A stretch of DNA of 64,000 nt from Micromonospora sp. HNM0581 (GCF_012726175.1 NZ_JAASAD010000010.1:124001-188000), one strand, 5' to 3'. Shown: positions 27,901 through 37,802, counted from the stretch's first letter. Numbers and translations are program-made. Notes: a model not told the origin generated them from the letters alone.

Positions 27901-28560
27901 GCGGAACGGGAACTGACCCTGTTGGGCAAGGTCAACCCACTGGCCCTTGAGGAGTTCGCGGCGCTGGAGGAGCGGTACAAGTTCCTCTCCGAGCAGTTGG
28001 AGGACCTCAAGGCGACCCGGCGGGACCTGCTCACCGTGGTCAAGGACGTCGACGACCGCATCCTGGAGGTCTTCGCCAGCGCCTTCGCCGACACCGCCCG
28101 TGAGTTCGAGCAGGTCTTCACGGTGCTGTTCCCCGGTGGCGAGGGCCGGCTGATCCTCACCGACCCGGAGGACCTGCTGACCACCGGCGTCGAGGTCGAG
28201 GCCCGCCCACCGGGCAAGAAGATCAAACGACTGTCGTTGCTTTCCGGTGGTGAGCGGTCGCTGACCGCGGTGGCGATGCTGGTGGCGATCTTCCGTGCCC
28301 GGCCCAGCCCGTTCTACATCATGGACGAGGTGGAGGCGGCCCTCGACGACGTGAACCTGGGTCGGTTGATCACCCTGCTGGCCCAGCTTAGGGAGAAGAG
28401 CCAGCTGATCGTCATCACGCACCAGAAACGGACGATGGAGATCGCCGACGCACTCTACGGGGTGACCATGCGTGGCGGGGTCACCCAGGTAATCAGTCAA
28501 CGGCTCAACCGGGCCGACGGCGACGACGAGCGGCGCAGCCGCGGCGAGGAGAACGGGTAG
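24946..28560 (+). CDS. smc: Chromosome segregation ATPase SMC
   Basis: 1204 residues. The ABC head halves are at the ends: Walker A GPNGSGKSN (31-39) and, near 1099, the signature LSGGERSLTAVAM, with Walker B FYIMDEVEAALDD near 1127. The hinge lies around residues 506-650 (VPGLLGGLAGLLSVAPGHEA through GSAKAPSYIE). Long Ala/Glu/Arg-rich coiled coils join them. With ScpA/ScpB (not in window) it compacts and segregates the chromosome. The GTG at 24946 (VHLKSLTVRGFKSFA) is preceded by GAGGA; the upstream frame is not conserved. It overlaps the next gene by one base. Confidence 0.98.
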   Translation: MHLKSLTVRGFKSFASATTLKLEPGITCVVGPNGSGKSNVVDAIAWVLGEQGAKALRGGKMEDVIFAGTAGRAPLGRAEVTLTIDNTDGALPIEYTEVSITRRMFRSGESEYEINGDSCRLLDIQELLSDSGIGREMHIIVGQGRLDGMLHAKPEDRRAFIEEAAGVLKHRKRKEKALRKLDAMQTNLNRLTDLTAELRRQLKPLGRQAEVARRAAVIQANLRDARLRLLADDLATLRTTLNKEIADETALRQRREQVEAEHAEVQARLGELEEGLASDAPLLAAAQDTWYKLSALQERFRSTEQLAGERLRHLTATPDDERPGRDPEQLEAEAERVREQEEELRAALTDDQVRLAEAVEHRQELERQLAAAERELVVAAKAIADRREGLARLTGQVNSAQARTTSGGEEIERLAAAHADAMARAERAQAELDAVAEQSTEADRDNADLDARHAEAVAAQERVQARVRTLSDAERTAEKDAATWRAREEALALGLRRKDGAGALLARAGEVPGLLGGLAGLLSVAPGHEAALAAALGGLADAVAVTGVDEAVEAMRLLKISDAGRAGLLVGSPAGPGMSGSADALRPKLPDGVLWAPDLVDCDDQIRSAVHRALRDVVLVADLSAAAELVTGSPELRAVTREGDVVGAYAAAGGSAKAPSYIEVQAAVEEARSSRLAAERASAELREQLVDARAEVAAAKEAVQHAAAAKREAESHRNAAARRLAELGAAARSAKAETDRLGESRSRAEAARERDLTALAELAERLRLAEATPIDAEPSTEERDEYAAMVPQARQNEMEVRLAVRTAEERVASIAGRADSLRRQAGAERAARERAAARRAARARGAAIARAVAQGARTALAQLASSIARAEEHRDAVARERATREAELQEVRAAAKRFGAELERLTSQVHRDEVARAEQRLRIEQLEAKAAEDFGLTVETLVAEYGPGQLVPPTEAEVAAAERDGLPVPEPIRYERPVQEKRAAKAERELTLLGKVNPLALEEFAALEERYKFLSEQLEDLKATRRDLLTVVKDVDDRILEVFASAFADTAREFEQVFTVLFPGGEGRLILTDPEDLLTTGVEVEARPPGKKIKRLSLLSGGERSLTAVAMLVAIFRARPSPFYIMDEVEAALDDVNLGRLITLLAQLREKSQLIVITHQKRTMEIADALYGVTMRGGVTQVISQRLNRADGDDERRSRGEENG

Positions 28561-29180
28561 TGGTTCGGGAACGCGCGACGGCGCTCCTGGTTGGCTTCGA
28601 CGGGGTGCTGCGGCGCTGGGATCCGGCGGTCGCCGCCGATGTCGAGCGGGAGCACGGTCTGTCCGCCGGTGTGCTCGGCGAGATCGCCATGCAGTGGGGG
28701 CGGCTGCAACCGGTGCTCACCGGCCAGGTCAGTCATGCCGACTGGATGACAAGCGTGGCCGACGCGCTCACTCCGTCGATCGGCGACGCCGGGCGGGCGC
28801 GGGCGGCGGTCGCGCAGTGGCAGCGCTACCGCGGTGAGGTCGATCCGGAGGTGCTGATGTTCGTCCGTGAGGCGCGGGCCGCCGGCATCCGGGTCGGGCT
28901 CGGCACCAACGCCACCGATCTGCTCGACGCCGACCTGGCTGCACTCGGCCTGACCGACGAGCTGGATGTGGTGGTCAACTCCGCGACCGTCGGGGTGCAC
29001 AAGCCGGCACCCGAGTACTTCGAGGCCGCCTGTGCGGCGCTGCGGACCCCGCCGTCGCGGGTGCTCTTCGTCGACGACGAGGATCGGGCGATCAGCGGGG
29101 CCCGCGCCGCCGGGCTGTCGGCGTATCGCTGGAACGGGCCGGCGGACCTGCGCTACCTGCGCGCCGCGCTGGCCGGCTGA
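28560..29180 (+). CDS. HAD-fold protein lacking the nucleophilic aspartate
   Basis: 206 residues of the haloacid dehalogenase fold. Motif II (GLGTNAT), the motif III lysine (VHKPAPEYFEAAC) and motif IV (VLFVDDEDRAISGARAAG) are intact. Motif I reads LLVGFDGVLRRW: the first Asp of DxD, the nucleophile, is Gly12, while the second, Asp14, remains. Without the nucleophile a phosphatase or dehalogenase reaction is not expected. The GTG start shares one base with the smc stop, so the gene is coupled to smc. It could be a pseudo-enzyme or a regulator. Confidence 0.85.
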   Translation: MVRERATALLVGFDGVLRRWDPAVAADVEREHGLSAGVLGEIAMQWGRLQPVLTGQVSHADWMTSVADALTPSIGDAGRARAAVAQWQRYRGEVDPEVLMFVREARAAGIRVGLGTNATDLLDADLAALGLTDELDVVVNSATVGVHKPAPEYFEAACAALRTPPSRVLFVDDEDRAISGARAAGLSAYRWNGPADLRYLRAALAG

Positions 29181-29182
29181 GT

Positions 29183-29280
29183 TGACCTCGACCCCGGCGT
29201 GCCGGTCTCGGCCCGGGTTGCGGCATGTCGGCTGTCCCGTCCGTGGATGACCGCCACATGCCGCAACCGGGTCGAAGTCA
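29183..29280. repeat. Nested long inverted repeat in convergent intergenic space
   Basis: Inner arms GGTTGCGGCATGT (29216-29228) and ACATGCCGCAACC (29256-29268) pair perfectly over 13 bp. Outer arms TGACCTCGACCC (29183-29194) and GGGTCGAAGTCA (29269-29280) pair with one mismatch. The element fills most of the gap between the HAD gene and phoD, both of which end here. It may act as a terminator or be one copy of a dispersed palindromic repeat. Confidence 0.6.
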
Positions 29281-29339
29281 CGCACTGCCGGTCGGACCAT
29301 GGTCCGGTGCCCGGTGAACGATCACATACTCCTGGTGTG

Positions 29340-31049
29340 TCAGTGGCCGTCGGTGAGTCGGTGGCGCGCCACCTCGTGCAGGTGGCCGTCACCGGTGGTG
29401 CCCTCGATGACCACCTCGGCCCCGCGCCCGGCGTGGGTGAGTGTCGCGACCGCGTTGCCGAAGTAGGGCCCGGCCAGCTTGCGCCACCTGACCAGGGGAC
29501 GACGGACCCCCGCGGTGCGGGCCAGGGCACGGGCCGCGCCGGCCGGGCCACGGGCCCAACCGAGCCGCATCAGTGGACGCATCCCGGCCGGCACCTGGTT
29601 GTGGATCGGCGAGCAGGTGAGTTGGTGCACCGGCGTGCGCACCCCAGGGTCGGCGAACCGGACTCTCGCCACGTACGAGTGGTGCACGTCGCCGGAGAGC
29701 ACACTTATCGACGCTGGCGGTGGGTACGCCGGACCGGCGCCCTTGCGGTCGTCCGGTGCACCGGGCGTGCCCGCGCCGATGCGGGCGAACAACTCGGCCA
29801 ACGCGTCGAACGAACGGCGGAACGCTGCCCAGTGCTCCAGGTCCAGTGCCCGACGGAGCCGTTCGCCCAGCCCGGCGACCCACCGCCGGGGCGAGTCGGC
29901 CAGCTTCTCGTTCCACGTCTCGACGTGGTGGATGCCGGGCGGCAGCAGCCAGGGAAGCGAGGAGCCGACCACCAGGTGGTCGTAACCGCCGTGGGCGCGG
30001 TCGACGAACCATGACCACTCGCCGGGTGGCAGCATCGCCCGCCGCTCCGGTAGCAGCACCCGGCTGCACCTGTTGTCCAGCATCACCAACCGGGTACGCC
30101 CCAGGTCGAGCGCGTAGCTCCACTGGTACTGCACTGCCCGCCAGCGTTCGGTGTCGTGGGCCAGATCAGCCTCGGTGTCGACCCGTGCGCCGAACTCCCG
30201 CAGCACCACCGTGGCGTCCCCAGCGGTGCTGACCTTGGCGAAGACCGGGTCCGCCGCGATCTCGTCCGGGGAGAGGTTGCCCAGGTGCTGGTAGACCCAG
30301 TAGGAGGCCAGCCCACTGGCGATCCGTTCGGCCCACCACGGTTGGTCGCGCATCTCGGCCCGCCAGGAGGCGGAGGTGTTCCAGTCGTCGATGATCTCGT
30401 GGTCGTCGAAGATCATCACGCTCGGCACGGTGGACAGGAGCCAGCGGATCTCCGGGTCGCGCCACGACTCAAGGTAGAGCTTGGTGTACTCGTCGAAGCT
30501 GACGACCTGGTCCCTCGGTGCGCCCTCCGGACGCCGCCGACGGCGACGCAGCAGCCGCTTGACGGTGGGTGAGGTCTCGTCGGCGTAGACCTGGTCGCCG
30601 AGCAGCAGCAGCAGGTCGGGCAGGGCCGCCGGGTCCGGGTCGGCCAGCACCCGCCGGGCGTACGCGTCGAGCGCGTCCGGCGGCAACTTACGGGTCGTCG
30701 CGTGCTGGGTGGTCTCCCGGCAGGAACCGAAGAGCAGGCGGACCGGTTGCTCCCGGTCGTCGGCGGCCCGGGTGCGGATGACACTCGGCGGGAAGTGACT
30801 GTCCGGTGCCGGCCAGGCCAGTTCGTCGTCGACGAGCACCTCGTACCGGGTGGCGCTGTCCGGGGTGAGCCCGTCCACCACCACCAACGCATAGTGGTGG
30901 TCGTATGCGGTGAAGGTGGGCGCGGTGCCGGTGGCACCGCCGGGCGTGCGGACGGTCACGACTGCCGGCGCCGTGGTCTCCACCCAGACGGTGGCCCGAG
31001 TGCCGACGACCCGGCGCAGCAGGGGGCCGATGAGCAGCTCGGCGGGCAT
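29340..31049 (-). CDS. phoD: PhoD-like phosphodiesterase / alkaline phosphatase D family protein
   Basis: 569 residues. An N-terminal beta domain (LLIGPLLRRVVGTRATVWVE) precedes the metallophosphatase core: LLFGSCRET, LLLLGDQVYADETSP, MIFDDHEIIDDWN and the late SVLSGDVHHSYVARV. These supply the expected Asp, Cys, Asn and His metal ligands. There is no signal peptide or Tat motif, unlike secreted PhoD, so it is probably cytoplasmic. The substrate is likely a phosphodiester or phosphomonoester. ATG 31049 with GAGGTCC upstream. No PHO box was recognised, but a perfect palindrome (31096-31107) lies in its promoter region. Confidence 0.85.
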   Translation of the reverse strand: MPAELLIGPLLRRVVGTRATVWVETTAPAVVTVRTPGGATGTAPTFTAYDHHYALVVVDGLTPDSATRYEVLVDDELAWPAPDSHFPPSVIRTRAADDREQPVRLLFGSCRETTQHATTRKLPPDALDAYARRVLADPDPAALPDLLLLLGDQVYADETSPTVKRLLRRRRRRPEGAPRDQVVSFDEYTKLYLESWRDPEIRWLLSTVPSVMIFDDHEIIDDWNTSASWRAEMRDQPWWAERIASGLASYWVYQHLGNLSPDEIAADPVFAKVSTAGDATVVLREFGARVDTEADLAHDTERWRAVQYQWSYALDLGRTRLVMLDNRCSRVLLPERRAMLPPGEWSWFVDRAHGGYDHLVVGSSLPWLLPPGIHHVETWNEKLADSPRRWVAGLGERLRRALDLEHWAAFRRSFDALAELFARIGAGTPGAPDDRKGAGPAYPPPASISVLSGDVHHSYVARVRFADPGVRTPVHQLTCSPIHNQVPAGMRPLMRLGWARGPAGAARALARTAGVRRPLVRWRKLAGPYFGNAVATLTHAGRGAEVVIEGTTGDGHLHEVARHRLTDGH

Positions 31050-31095
31050 AACAGGACCTCCAGACGAGAAAACTTCATCCTCTACTACCCGGCCG

Positions 31096-31107
31096 GTGGT
31101 GCACCAC
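31096..31107. promoter_or_regulatory. 12-bp palindrome between divergent phoD and ftsY
   Basis: GTGGTGCACCAC is a perfect palindrome 47 bp upstream of the phoD start and about 130 bp upstream of ftsY. The position suits an operator; the regulator is unknown. Confidence 0.35.
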
Positions 31108-31238
31108 TGCCAACTGTGGCCGAGACTACCGCCCGTTTTTCTGTGCCTCCGCCGCGAGCGGTCGGGCGCCGGGTGACTGCCGAGCCCGGCGGGAGCGGTG
31201 GCTGAGACGTGGTCGCCGGCATCTGACAGGATTCCGGC

Positions 31239-32426
31239 ATGACGGAATACCTCCTCATCGCCCTCGCCCTGCTCGGTCTGCTGATCCTCGGCGGCATCGG
31301 GCTGGTCGTGCCGCGGCTGCGTCGACGGCCGCAGCCGCCGCTGCCGCGTACGGAGGTCGACACCCGGGCGGAGGAGGATCTCGCCGGCCCGCCGGTGCAG
31401 GCGCCGGAGGCTGATCTGTCCACCGGGGTCCTGGTCGAGCCGCCGGTCGTCGAGGCGCCGACACCTACCGTCGAGGTGCCCGAGCCGACGGCCGGGCGGT
31501 TGGTGCGGCTTCGGTCCCGGCTGTCGCGGTCGCAGAACGTCTTCGGCAAGGGGCTGCTCGGGCTGCTCAGCCGGGACCGGCTCGACGAGGACGTCTGGGA
31601 GGAGATCGAGGACAGCCTGATCACCGCCGACGTGGGCGTCGACGCCACCCGGGACATCGTCGACCGGCTGCGGGAGCGCACCCGGGTGCTCGGCACCCGG
31701 TCGGTCGCCGAGCTGCGTGCCCTGCTCGCTGCGGAGCTGGTGAACGCCCTCGACCCCGCGTTGGACCGTTCGTTGCACACCGCACCGAAGGAGGGTGTGC
31801 CGTCGGTGCTGCTCGTGGTCGGTGTCAACGGCGCGGGCAAGACCACCACCTGCGGCAAGATCGCCAGAGTGCTCATCGCCGACGGCCGTAGCGTGCTGCT
31901 CGGTGCCGCCGACACCTTCCGGGCCGCCGCCGCCGACCAGCTGCAGACCTGGGCCGGGCGGGTCGGTGCGGAGACCGTCCGTGGCCCGGAGGGGGCGGAT
32001 CCGGCCAGCGTCGCCTTCGACGCGGTCAAGCGGGGCATCGAGACCAGCGTGGACACGGTCCTCGTCGACACCGCCGGGCGTCTCCAGAACAAGATCGGTC
32101 TGATGGACGAGCTGGGCAAGGTCAAGCGGGTCGTGGAGAAGCACGGCCCGATCGACGAGACACTGCTGGTGCTCGATGCCACCACCGGCCAGAACGGTCT
32201 GGAGCAGGCGCGTGTCTTTACCGAGGTGGTAGACGTCACCGGCGTCGTGCTCACCAAGCTCGACGGCACCGCCAAGGGCGGCATCGTCATCGCCGTGCAG
32301 CGCAAGCTCGGCATCCCGGTGAAGTTGGTCGGTCTCGGCGAGGGGCCGGACGACCTGGCGCCGTTCGATCCGGCGCAGTTCGTCGACGCGTTGCTGGGCA
32401 CCGAGACTTCCGGTCAGACCGCGTAA
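31239..32426 (+). CDS. ftsY: Signal recognition particle receptor FtsY
   Basis: GTPase receptor for SRP at the membrane. 395 residues. An N-terminal transmembrane helix (LLIALALLGLLILGGIGLVV, about residues 4-24) is a feature of actinobacterial FtsY. A Pro/Glu linker follows, then the NG domain: G1 VGVNGAGKTTTCGKIA, LLGAADTFRAAAADQL, LVDTAGRLQNKIGLM, TKLDGTAKGGIVIAV. A leaderless promoter is likely, with CAGGAT 6 nt before the ATG. It works with Ffh, encoded about 5 kb downstream. Confidence 0.97.
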   Translation: MTEYLLIALALLGLLILGGIGLVVPRLRRRPQPPLPRTEVDTRAEEDLAGPPVQAPEADLSTGVLVEPPVVEAPTPTVEVPEPTAGRLVRLRSRLSRSQNVFGKGLLGLLSRDRLDEDVWEEIEDSLITADVGVDATRDIVDRLRERTRVLGTRSVAELRALLAAELVNALDPALDRSLHTAPKEGVPSVLLVVGVNGAGKTTTCGKIARVLIADGRSVLLGAADTFRAAAADQLQTWAGRVGAETVRGPEGADPASVAFDAVKRGIETSVDTVLVDTAGRLQNKIGLMDELGKVKRVVEKHGPIDETLLVLDATTGQNGLEQARVFTEVVDVTGVVLTKLDGTAKGGIVIAVQRKLGIPVKLVGLGEGPDDLAPFDPAQFVDALLGTETSGQTA

Positions 32427-32432
32427 CCTCGG

Positions 32433-33296
32433 GTGACCAGAGACGATCGCGCGTACGCGGGCTGGCGCGACCCGAGCCACCCGTCGCAGCGCCTCGGGAG
32501 ACCGTACGTGACCTCGCAGGAGATCCCGCTGCACGGCGGGAACGTGAGCACAGTGGTGCGGGTGGGCGACACGGTGCGACGTAACGCCGGGCCGTGGACC
32601 CCGTCGGTGCACGCCCTGCTGCGCCACCTGGAGTACGTCGGTTTCACCGGCGCGCCCCGTGCCCTCGGGATGGACGAGCGCAACCGGGAAGTGCTGTCGT
32701 ACCTGGAGGGGGAGTGCGGGGAATACCCGCTGGCCCCGCACTGGGTGACCGACGAGGCACTGGTGACCGTCGCCACGATGCTGCGAATGTTCCACGACGC
32801 CCAGTACGGTTTCGCGCCGCCACCGCACGCGGTGTGGCGCTCGTTCGGTCCGCCCCCGCCGGACACCGAGGTCATCTGCCACCACGACGCGGCACCGCAC
32901 AATGTGATCTGGCGGCCCGACGGCACTCTCGGGCTGATCGACTTCGATCTCGCCTCGCCGGGCGCGCGGATCTACGACGTGGCCTACGCCGCGTGGACCT
33001 GGGTGCCGATCTTCTCCGACCGGGACTCCATCACCCTCGGCTGGAAGCGCCCCGACCGGCCACGCCGGCTGCGGCTCTTCGCCGACGCGTACGGGCTCAT
33101 TCCGCGCGACCGGCATCGGTTGGTCCGGACCATCCGCAAACGGGTCGTCGATCATGTCGAGGGCATCCGCCGGATGGCTGCGGCCGGTGAACCGGCTTTC
33201 GTCCGGATCGTGCACAAGGGCCACCTGCGCCGACCGATGCGGGATCTGCGGCTGCTCGACTACGAGCGACAGGCCCTCGAGTACGCCTTGCGCTGA
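32433..33296 (+). CDS. Aminoglycoside-phosphotransferase-fold kinase-like protein
   Basis: 287 residues with the APH/choline kinase fold. The catalytic loop is CHHDAAPHNVIW (H-x-D-x-x-x-x-N) and the metal-binding motif LGLIDFDLA (IDFD). The N-lobe TVVRVGDTVRRNAGPW carries a possible ATP-binding Arg in place of Lys. Family members phosphorylate small molecules, sugars or drugs; the substrate is unknown, and a resistance role cannot be claimed. GTG start 6 bp after ftsY, so it probably belongs to that transcript. Confidence 0.85.
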   Translation: MTRDDRAYAGWRDPSHPSQRLGRPYVTSQEIPLHGGNVSTVVRVGDTVRRNAGPWTPSVHALLRHLEYVGFTGAPRALGMDERNREVLSYLEGECGEYPLAPHWVTDEALVTVATMLRMFHDAQYGFAPPPHAVWRSFGPPPPDTEVICHHDAAPHNVIWRPDGTLGLIDFDLASPGARIYDVAYAAWTWVPIFSDRDSITLGWKRPDRPRRLRLFADAYGLIPRDRHRLVRTIRKRVVDHVEGIRRMAAAGEPAFVRIVHKGHLRRPMRDLRLLDYERQALEYALR

Positions 33297-33302
33297 GCCG
33301 TC

Positions 33303-33335
33303 GGCGGATCGGTAGCACCGAACGGACGATCCGCC
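33303..33335 (+). terminator. Terminator-like hairpin before the nitrogen cluster
   Basis: GGCGGATCG and CGATCCGCC form a 9-bp perfect stem around a 15-nt loop, 6 bp after the APH-fold gene. It would separate the ftsY transcript from the nitrogen genes. Confidence 0.5.
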
Positions 33336-33365
33336 CCCGCCAATTCAGCCAGGTGTGCGACATTC

Positions 33366-33402
33366 TTCACACGTACGAAACAAGCCGTCACGGTTCGGAA
33401 AC
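33366..33402 (+). promoter_or_regulatory. Tandem GlnR-box-like sites upstream of amtB
   Basis: Two half-site pairs are present: TTCAC-n6-GAAAC (33366-33381) and GTCAC-n6-GAAAC (33387-33402). The GlnR consensus in Streptomyces is a GTnAC and GAAAC pair separated by 6 bp, in tandem about 22 bp apart. Here the repeat period is 21 bp, since only 5 bp separate the pairs. The sites lie 114-150 bp before the GTG of amtB, as expected for an activator. GlnR itself is not in the window. Confidence 0.7.
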
Positions 33403-33515
33403 CGGCCGGGGTCCCTAGGTGAAACAGCGGACCAGCAGGCTTCCGCGCAACCGGCGTACGGGCGATGTTGCGCGGTGCCGGGAGGGAGGGAGAAAACAAC
33501 CCGAGAGGAGGCAGC

Positions 33516-35205
<1,690 letters not shown>

Positions 35206-35216
35206 GACGAGCATCG

Positions 35217-37598
35217 ATGACCTCGTTGACCAGCAGGACAACCCCGGAACCCCTCGGGAGCGCCGACCTTCTGGTCAACGAGGTCGTCGGTGTACCGGCC
35301 GGGGTCGGCGCGGCGGCGCGTCGGGCTCGGGCGGACGCGTACGACGCCTGGCTGGCCCGGCTGCTGCCGGACCGGCCAGGCGTCGCGCTGCTTGCGGTCG
35401 GCGGCCTGGGCCGCCGGCAGTGCGCCCCCTACGCCGATCTGGACCTGGTGCTGGTACACGCCGGGGTGCCCGGCATCGACGAACTGGCCGCCGCTGTCTG
35501 GTATCCGATCTGGGACGCCGGGCTGCGGCTGGACCACTCGGTCCGAACTGTCGCCGAGGCGCTGTCGGTCGCCCAGGACGATGTCAAGGTGGCCCTCGGG
35601 CTGCTCGATGCCCGGTTCGTCGCCGGTGATGCGGATCTCGCGGGCACGTTGGTGAGCAGCGCGACCGACCACTGGCGGCGTACCGCCGTCCGCCAACTCG
35701 CCGCGCTGCGGGAGAGCGCCGCCGCCCGTTGGCAGGCCCACGGTGAACTCGCCCACCTGCTGGAGGGTGACCTGAAGGAAGCAGCCGGAGGGCTGCGGGA
35801 CGTGGGCATCCTGCGGGCCGTCGCGACCGCGGGGATCACCGACGCACTGCGACCCGCCGTACACGCCGCGCACCTGCGGCTGCTGGACACCCGGGACGCG
35901 TTGCACCAGCAGATTGGCCGGCGCGCCGACCGACTGCTCGCTCAGGAACGCGACGGGGTGGCCGCTCTGCTCGGCCTGCGTCGCGCACCGTCCGGGGCGG
36001 CTGGGGGCCCTCCGCCCGGCGCGGTGCCACCGCAGCCGACCGACACGTCTGGGCAGGAGCGTTCCGCGCCGGCCTCGCGTGCAGAGGACGGCGACGGCGA
36101 CACCCTGCTGCGCCGGGTCGCCGGGGACGCCCGGACCGTCAGTCACGCTCTGGACGACGCGTTCCGCGCCGCGGACCGACTGCGCTCCGGTCGTCGCCGG
36201 GGCGCCGACGGGAGACCGTTGCGCCGGCCGGTGGCCCGGGACGTGGTGGAGCACGACGGAGAGCTGGTGCTGGCGCGTACCGCCATCGGCGCCCGCCCCG
36301 ACGCGAGCCTGTCACTGCGGGTGGCCGCTGCTGCGGCGACCACCGGGCTGCCGATCGCCCGGGCCACCTGCGAGTGGTTGGCCGCCTACTGTCCGCCGCT
36401 GCCGACGCCCTGGCCGGGCGAGGCGCGCGCCGCCCTGACCACGCTGCTCGGTGCCGGTGCCGGCATGATCCCGGCCTGGGAGACGTGTGACCGGTACGGA
36501 CTTGTCGACGGCTGGTTGCCGGAGTGGACCCGGCTGCGCAGCCTGCCCCAGCACAACCCGGTGCACCGGTTCACCCTGGACCGGCACCTGATCCAGACGG
36601 CCGCCGAAGCCAGCCGGCACACCCGCGACGTGGACCGCCCCGATCTGCTGCTGCTCGGCGCGCTCCTGCACGACGTCGGCAAGGGGCTTCCCGGTGACCA
36701 CAGCGTGGTGGGCGCGCCGATGGCTGAGGCGGTCGCGACCCGGATCGGCCTGCCCCCCGCCGAGGCGGCGCTCATCGGCACGCTGGTACGGCTGCACCTG
36801 CTGCTGCCCGAGGTGGCCACCCGGCGGGACCTCTCCGACCCGGTGACGATCGCCCGGGTGGCCGAGTCGGTAGCCGACGTCACCACCCTCGACCTGCTGT
36901 ACGCGCTGGTGCGCGCCGACGCGGCCGCCACCGGCCCGGCCGCCTGGTCGGACTGGAAGGGCCGGCTGGTGGCCGAGTTGGTCGCCCGGGTCCGCATCAC
37001 CCTCGACACGGGTGACGTACCCGCTCCGCCGGCACCGGACCCGGCGCTGGTGGCCGGGCCCCTGCCGGTGGTCCACCTGAGTGGGGACCGGGTGGCGGTG
37101 GCCGCGGCGGATCGACGTGGTCTGCTCGCGACGGTGGCCGGCTGCCTGGCCCTGCACCGGTTGGAGGTGCTGGCGGCCGACGCCTCGACGGTGGACGGGC
37201 GGGCCCTGGTGCAGTGCCGGGTACAGCCGCGCTACGGCCTGGCCCCGGATCCGGTGGCGTTGAGCGCGGACCTGCGCCGCGCGGTGGTCGGCGACGTGTC
37301 GGTGATCCAGCGGTTACGCGGTCGTGCTCTGGCCGCGCGGGGGAACGGGGCTCAGCCGCGGGTGGTCTGGCACCGGGACGCCGCGACCGACGCGGTGCTG
37401 CTGGAGTTGCGTGCCGCCGACGCCACTGGCCTGCTCTACCGGGTGACCAGCGCGCTGGATGCCGCCGGAGCGCAGGTCCGCGCGGCCCGGATCGCCACGC
37501 TCGGTGGTGACGTGGTCGACGCCTTCTACCTGGTCGGCGGCTGGCCGCCGGAGGGTGAGCGGGACCGCTTGGAGGCGGCTGTGCTGGCCGCCGTGTGA
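35217..37598 (+). CDS. glnD: PII (GlnB) nucleotidyltransferase/removing enzyme
   Basis: 793 residues. The nucleotidyltransferase domain starts GGLGRRQCAPYADLDLVLVH, with the metal-binding DLDL. A Gly/Pro-rich insert lies near 260-310. The HD domain carries HDVGKGLPGDHS with His485. Two C-terminal ACT domains (about 620-793: VHLSGDRVAVAAADRRGLLA and LLELRAADATGLLYRVTSAL) sense glutamine. It modifies and demodifies Tyr51 of GlnB. The ATG lies 11 bp after glnB. In actinobacteria it acts as an adenylyltransferase. Confidence 0.95.
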   Translation: MTSLTSRTTPEPLGSADLLVNEVVGVPAGVGAAARRARADAYDAWLARLLPDRPGVALLAVGGLGRRQCAPYADLDLVLVHAGVPGIDELAAAVWYPIWDAGLRLDHSVRTVAEALSVAQDDVKVALGLLDARFVAGDADLAGTLVSSATDHWRRTAVRQLAALRESAAARWQAHGELAHLLEGDLKEAAGGLRDVGILRAVATAGITDALRPAVHAAHLRLLDTRDALHQQIGRRADRLLAQERDGVAALLGLRRAPSGAAGGPPPGAVPPQPTDTSGQERSAPASRAEDGDGDTLLRRVAGDARTVSHALDDAFRAADRLRSGRRRGADGRPLRRPVARDVVEHDGELVLARTAIGARPDASLSLRVAAAAATTGLPIARATCEWLAAYCPPLPTPWPGEARAALTTLLGAGAGMIPAWETCDRYGLVDGWLPEWTRLRSLPQHNPVHRFTLDRHLIQTAAEASRHTRDVDRPDLLLLGALLHDVGKGLPGDHSVVGAPMAEAVATRIGLPPAEAALIGTLVRLHLLLPEVATRRDLSDPVTIARVAESVADVTTLDLLYALVRADAAATGPAAWSDWKGRLVAELVARVRITLDTGDVPAPPAPDPALVAGPLPVVHLSGDRVAVAAADRRGLLATVAGCLALHRLEVLAADASTVDGRALVQCRVQPRYGLAPDPVALSADLRRAVVGDVSVIQRLRGRALAARGNGAQPRVVWHRDAATDAVLLELRAADATGLLYRVTSALDAAGAQVRAARIATLGGDVVDAFYLVGGWPPEGERDRLEAAVLAAV

Positions 37599-37728
37599 GC
37601 GCCGACCAGGGTCCGGCCACCGGGCGCTGCGGCGTTGGCGCAGGGCGGCGGAGGCGGTGGCGCGGCGACGGCGGTCGGGTGGGCTGGAGCGGGCGGCCCG
37701 GCCGGGAGCGCCGGTGCGGGCGGCGGGC

Positions 37729-37734
37729 TACCCT
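37729..37734 (+). promoter_or_regulatory. -10 element upstream of ffh
   Basis: TACCCT fits the TAnnnT consensus 68 bp before the ffh GTG. The upstream -35 region is G/C-rich and not recognisable. It suggests that ffh has its own promoter after glnD. Confidence 0.35.
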
Positions 37735-37802
37735 AGCGGTGGTCGGACACCTCACCCGACCTCGTTCGTGCTCGCCGGAACACTGACAAACGGGATGTTC
37801 GC

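Noticed and set aside
29340..33224. 1294-codon open frame on the minus strand covering phoD, ftsY and the APH-fold gene
   Set aside because: Only the first-listed part (29340-31049) is phoD; the remainder is antisense to ftsY and the APH gene and has no protein-like sequence.
32433..33296. APH-fold gene considered as an aminoglycoside-resistance determinant
   Set aside because: The fold is shared by many kinases of small metabolites; it sits in a housekeeping operon and lacks similarity I can place in a resistance class.
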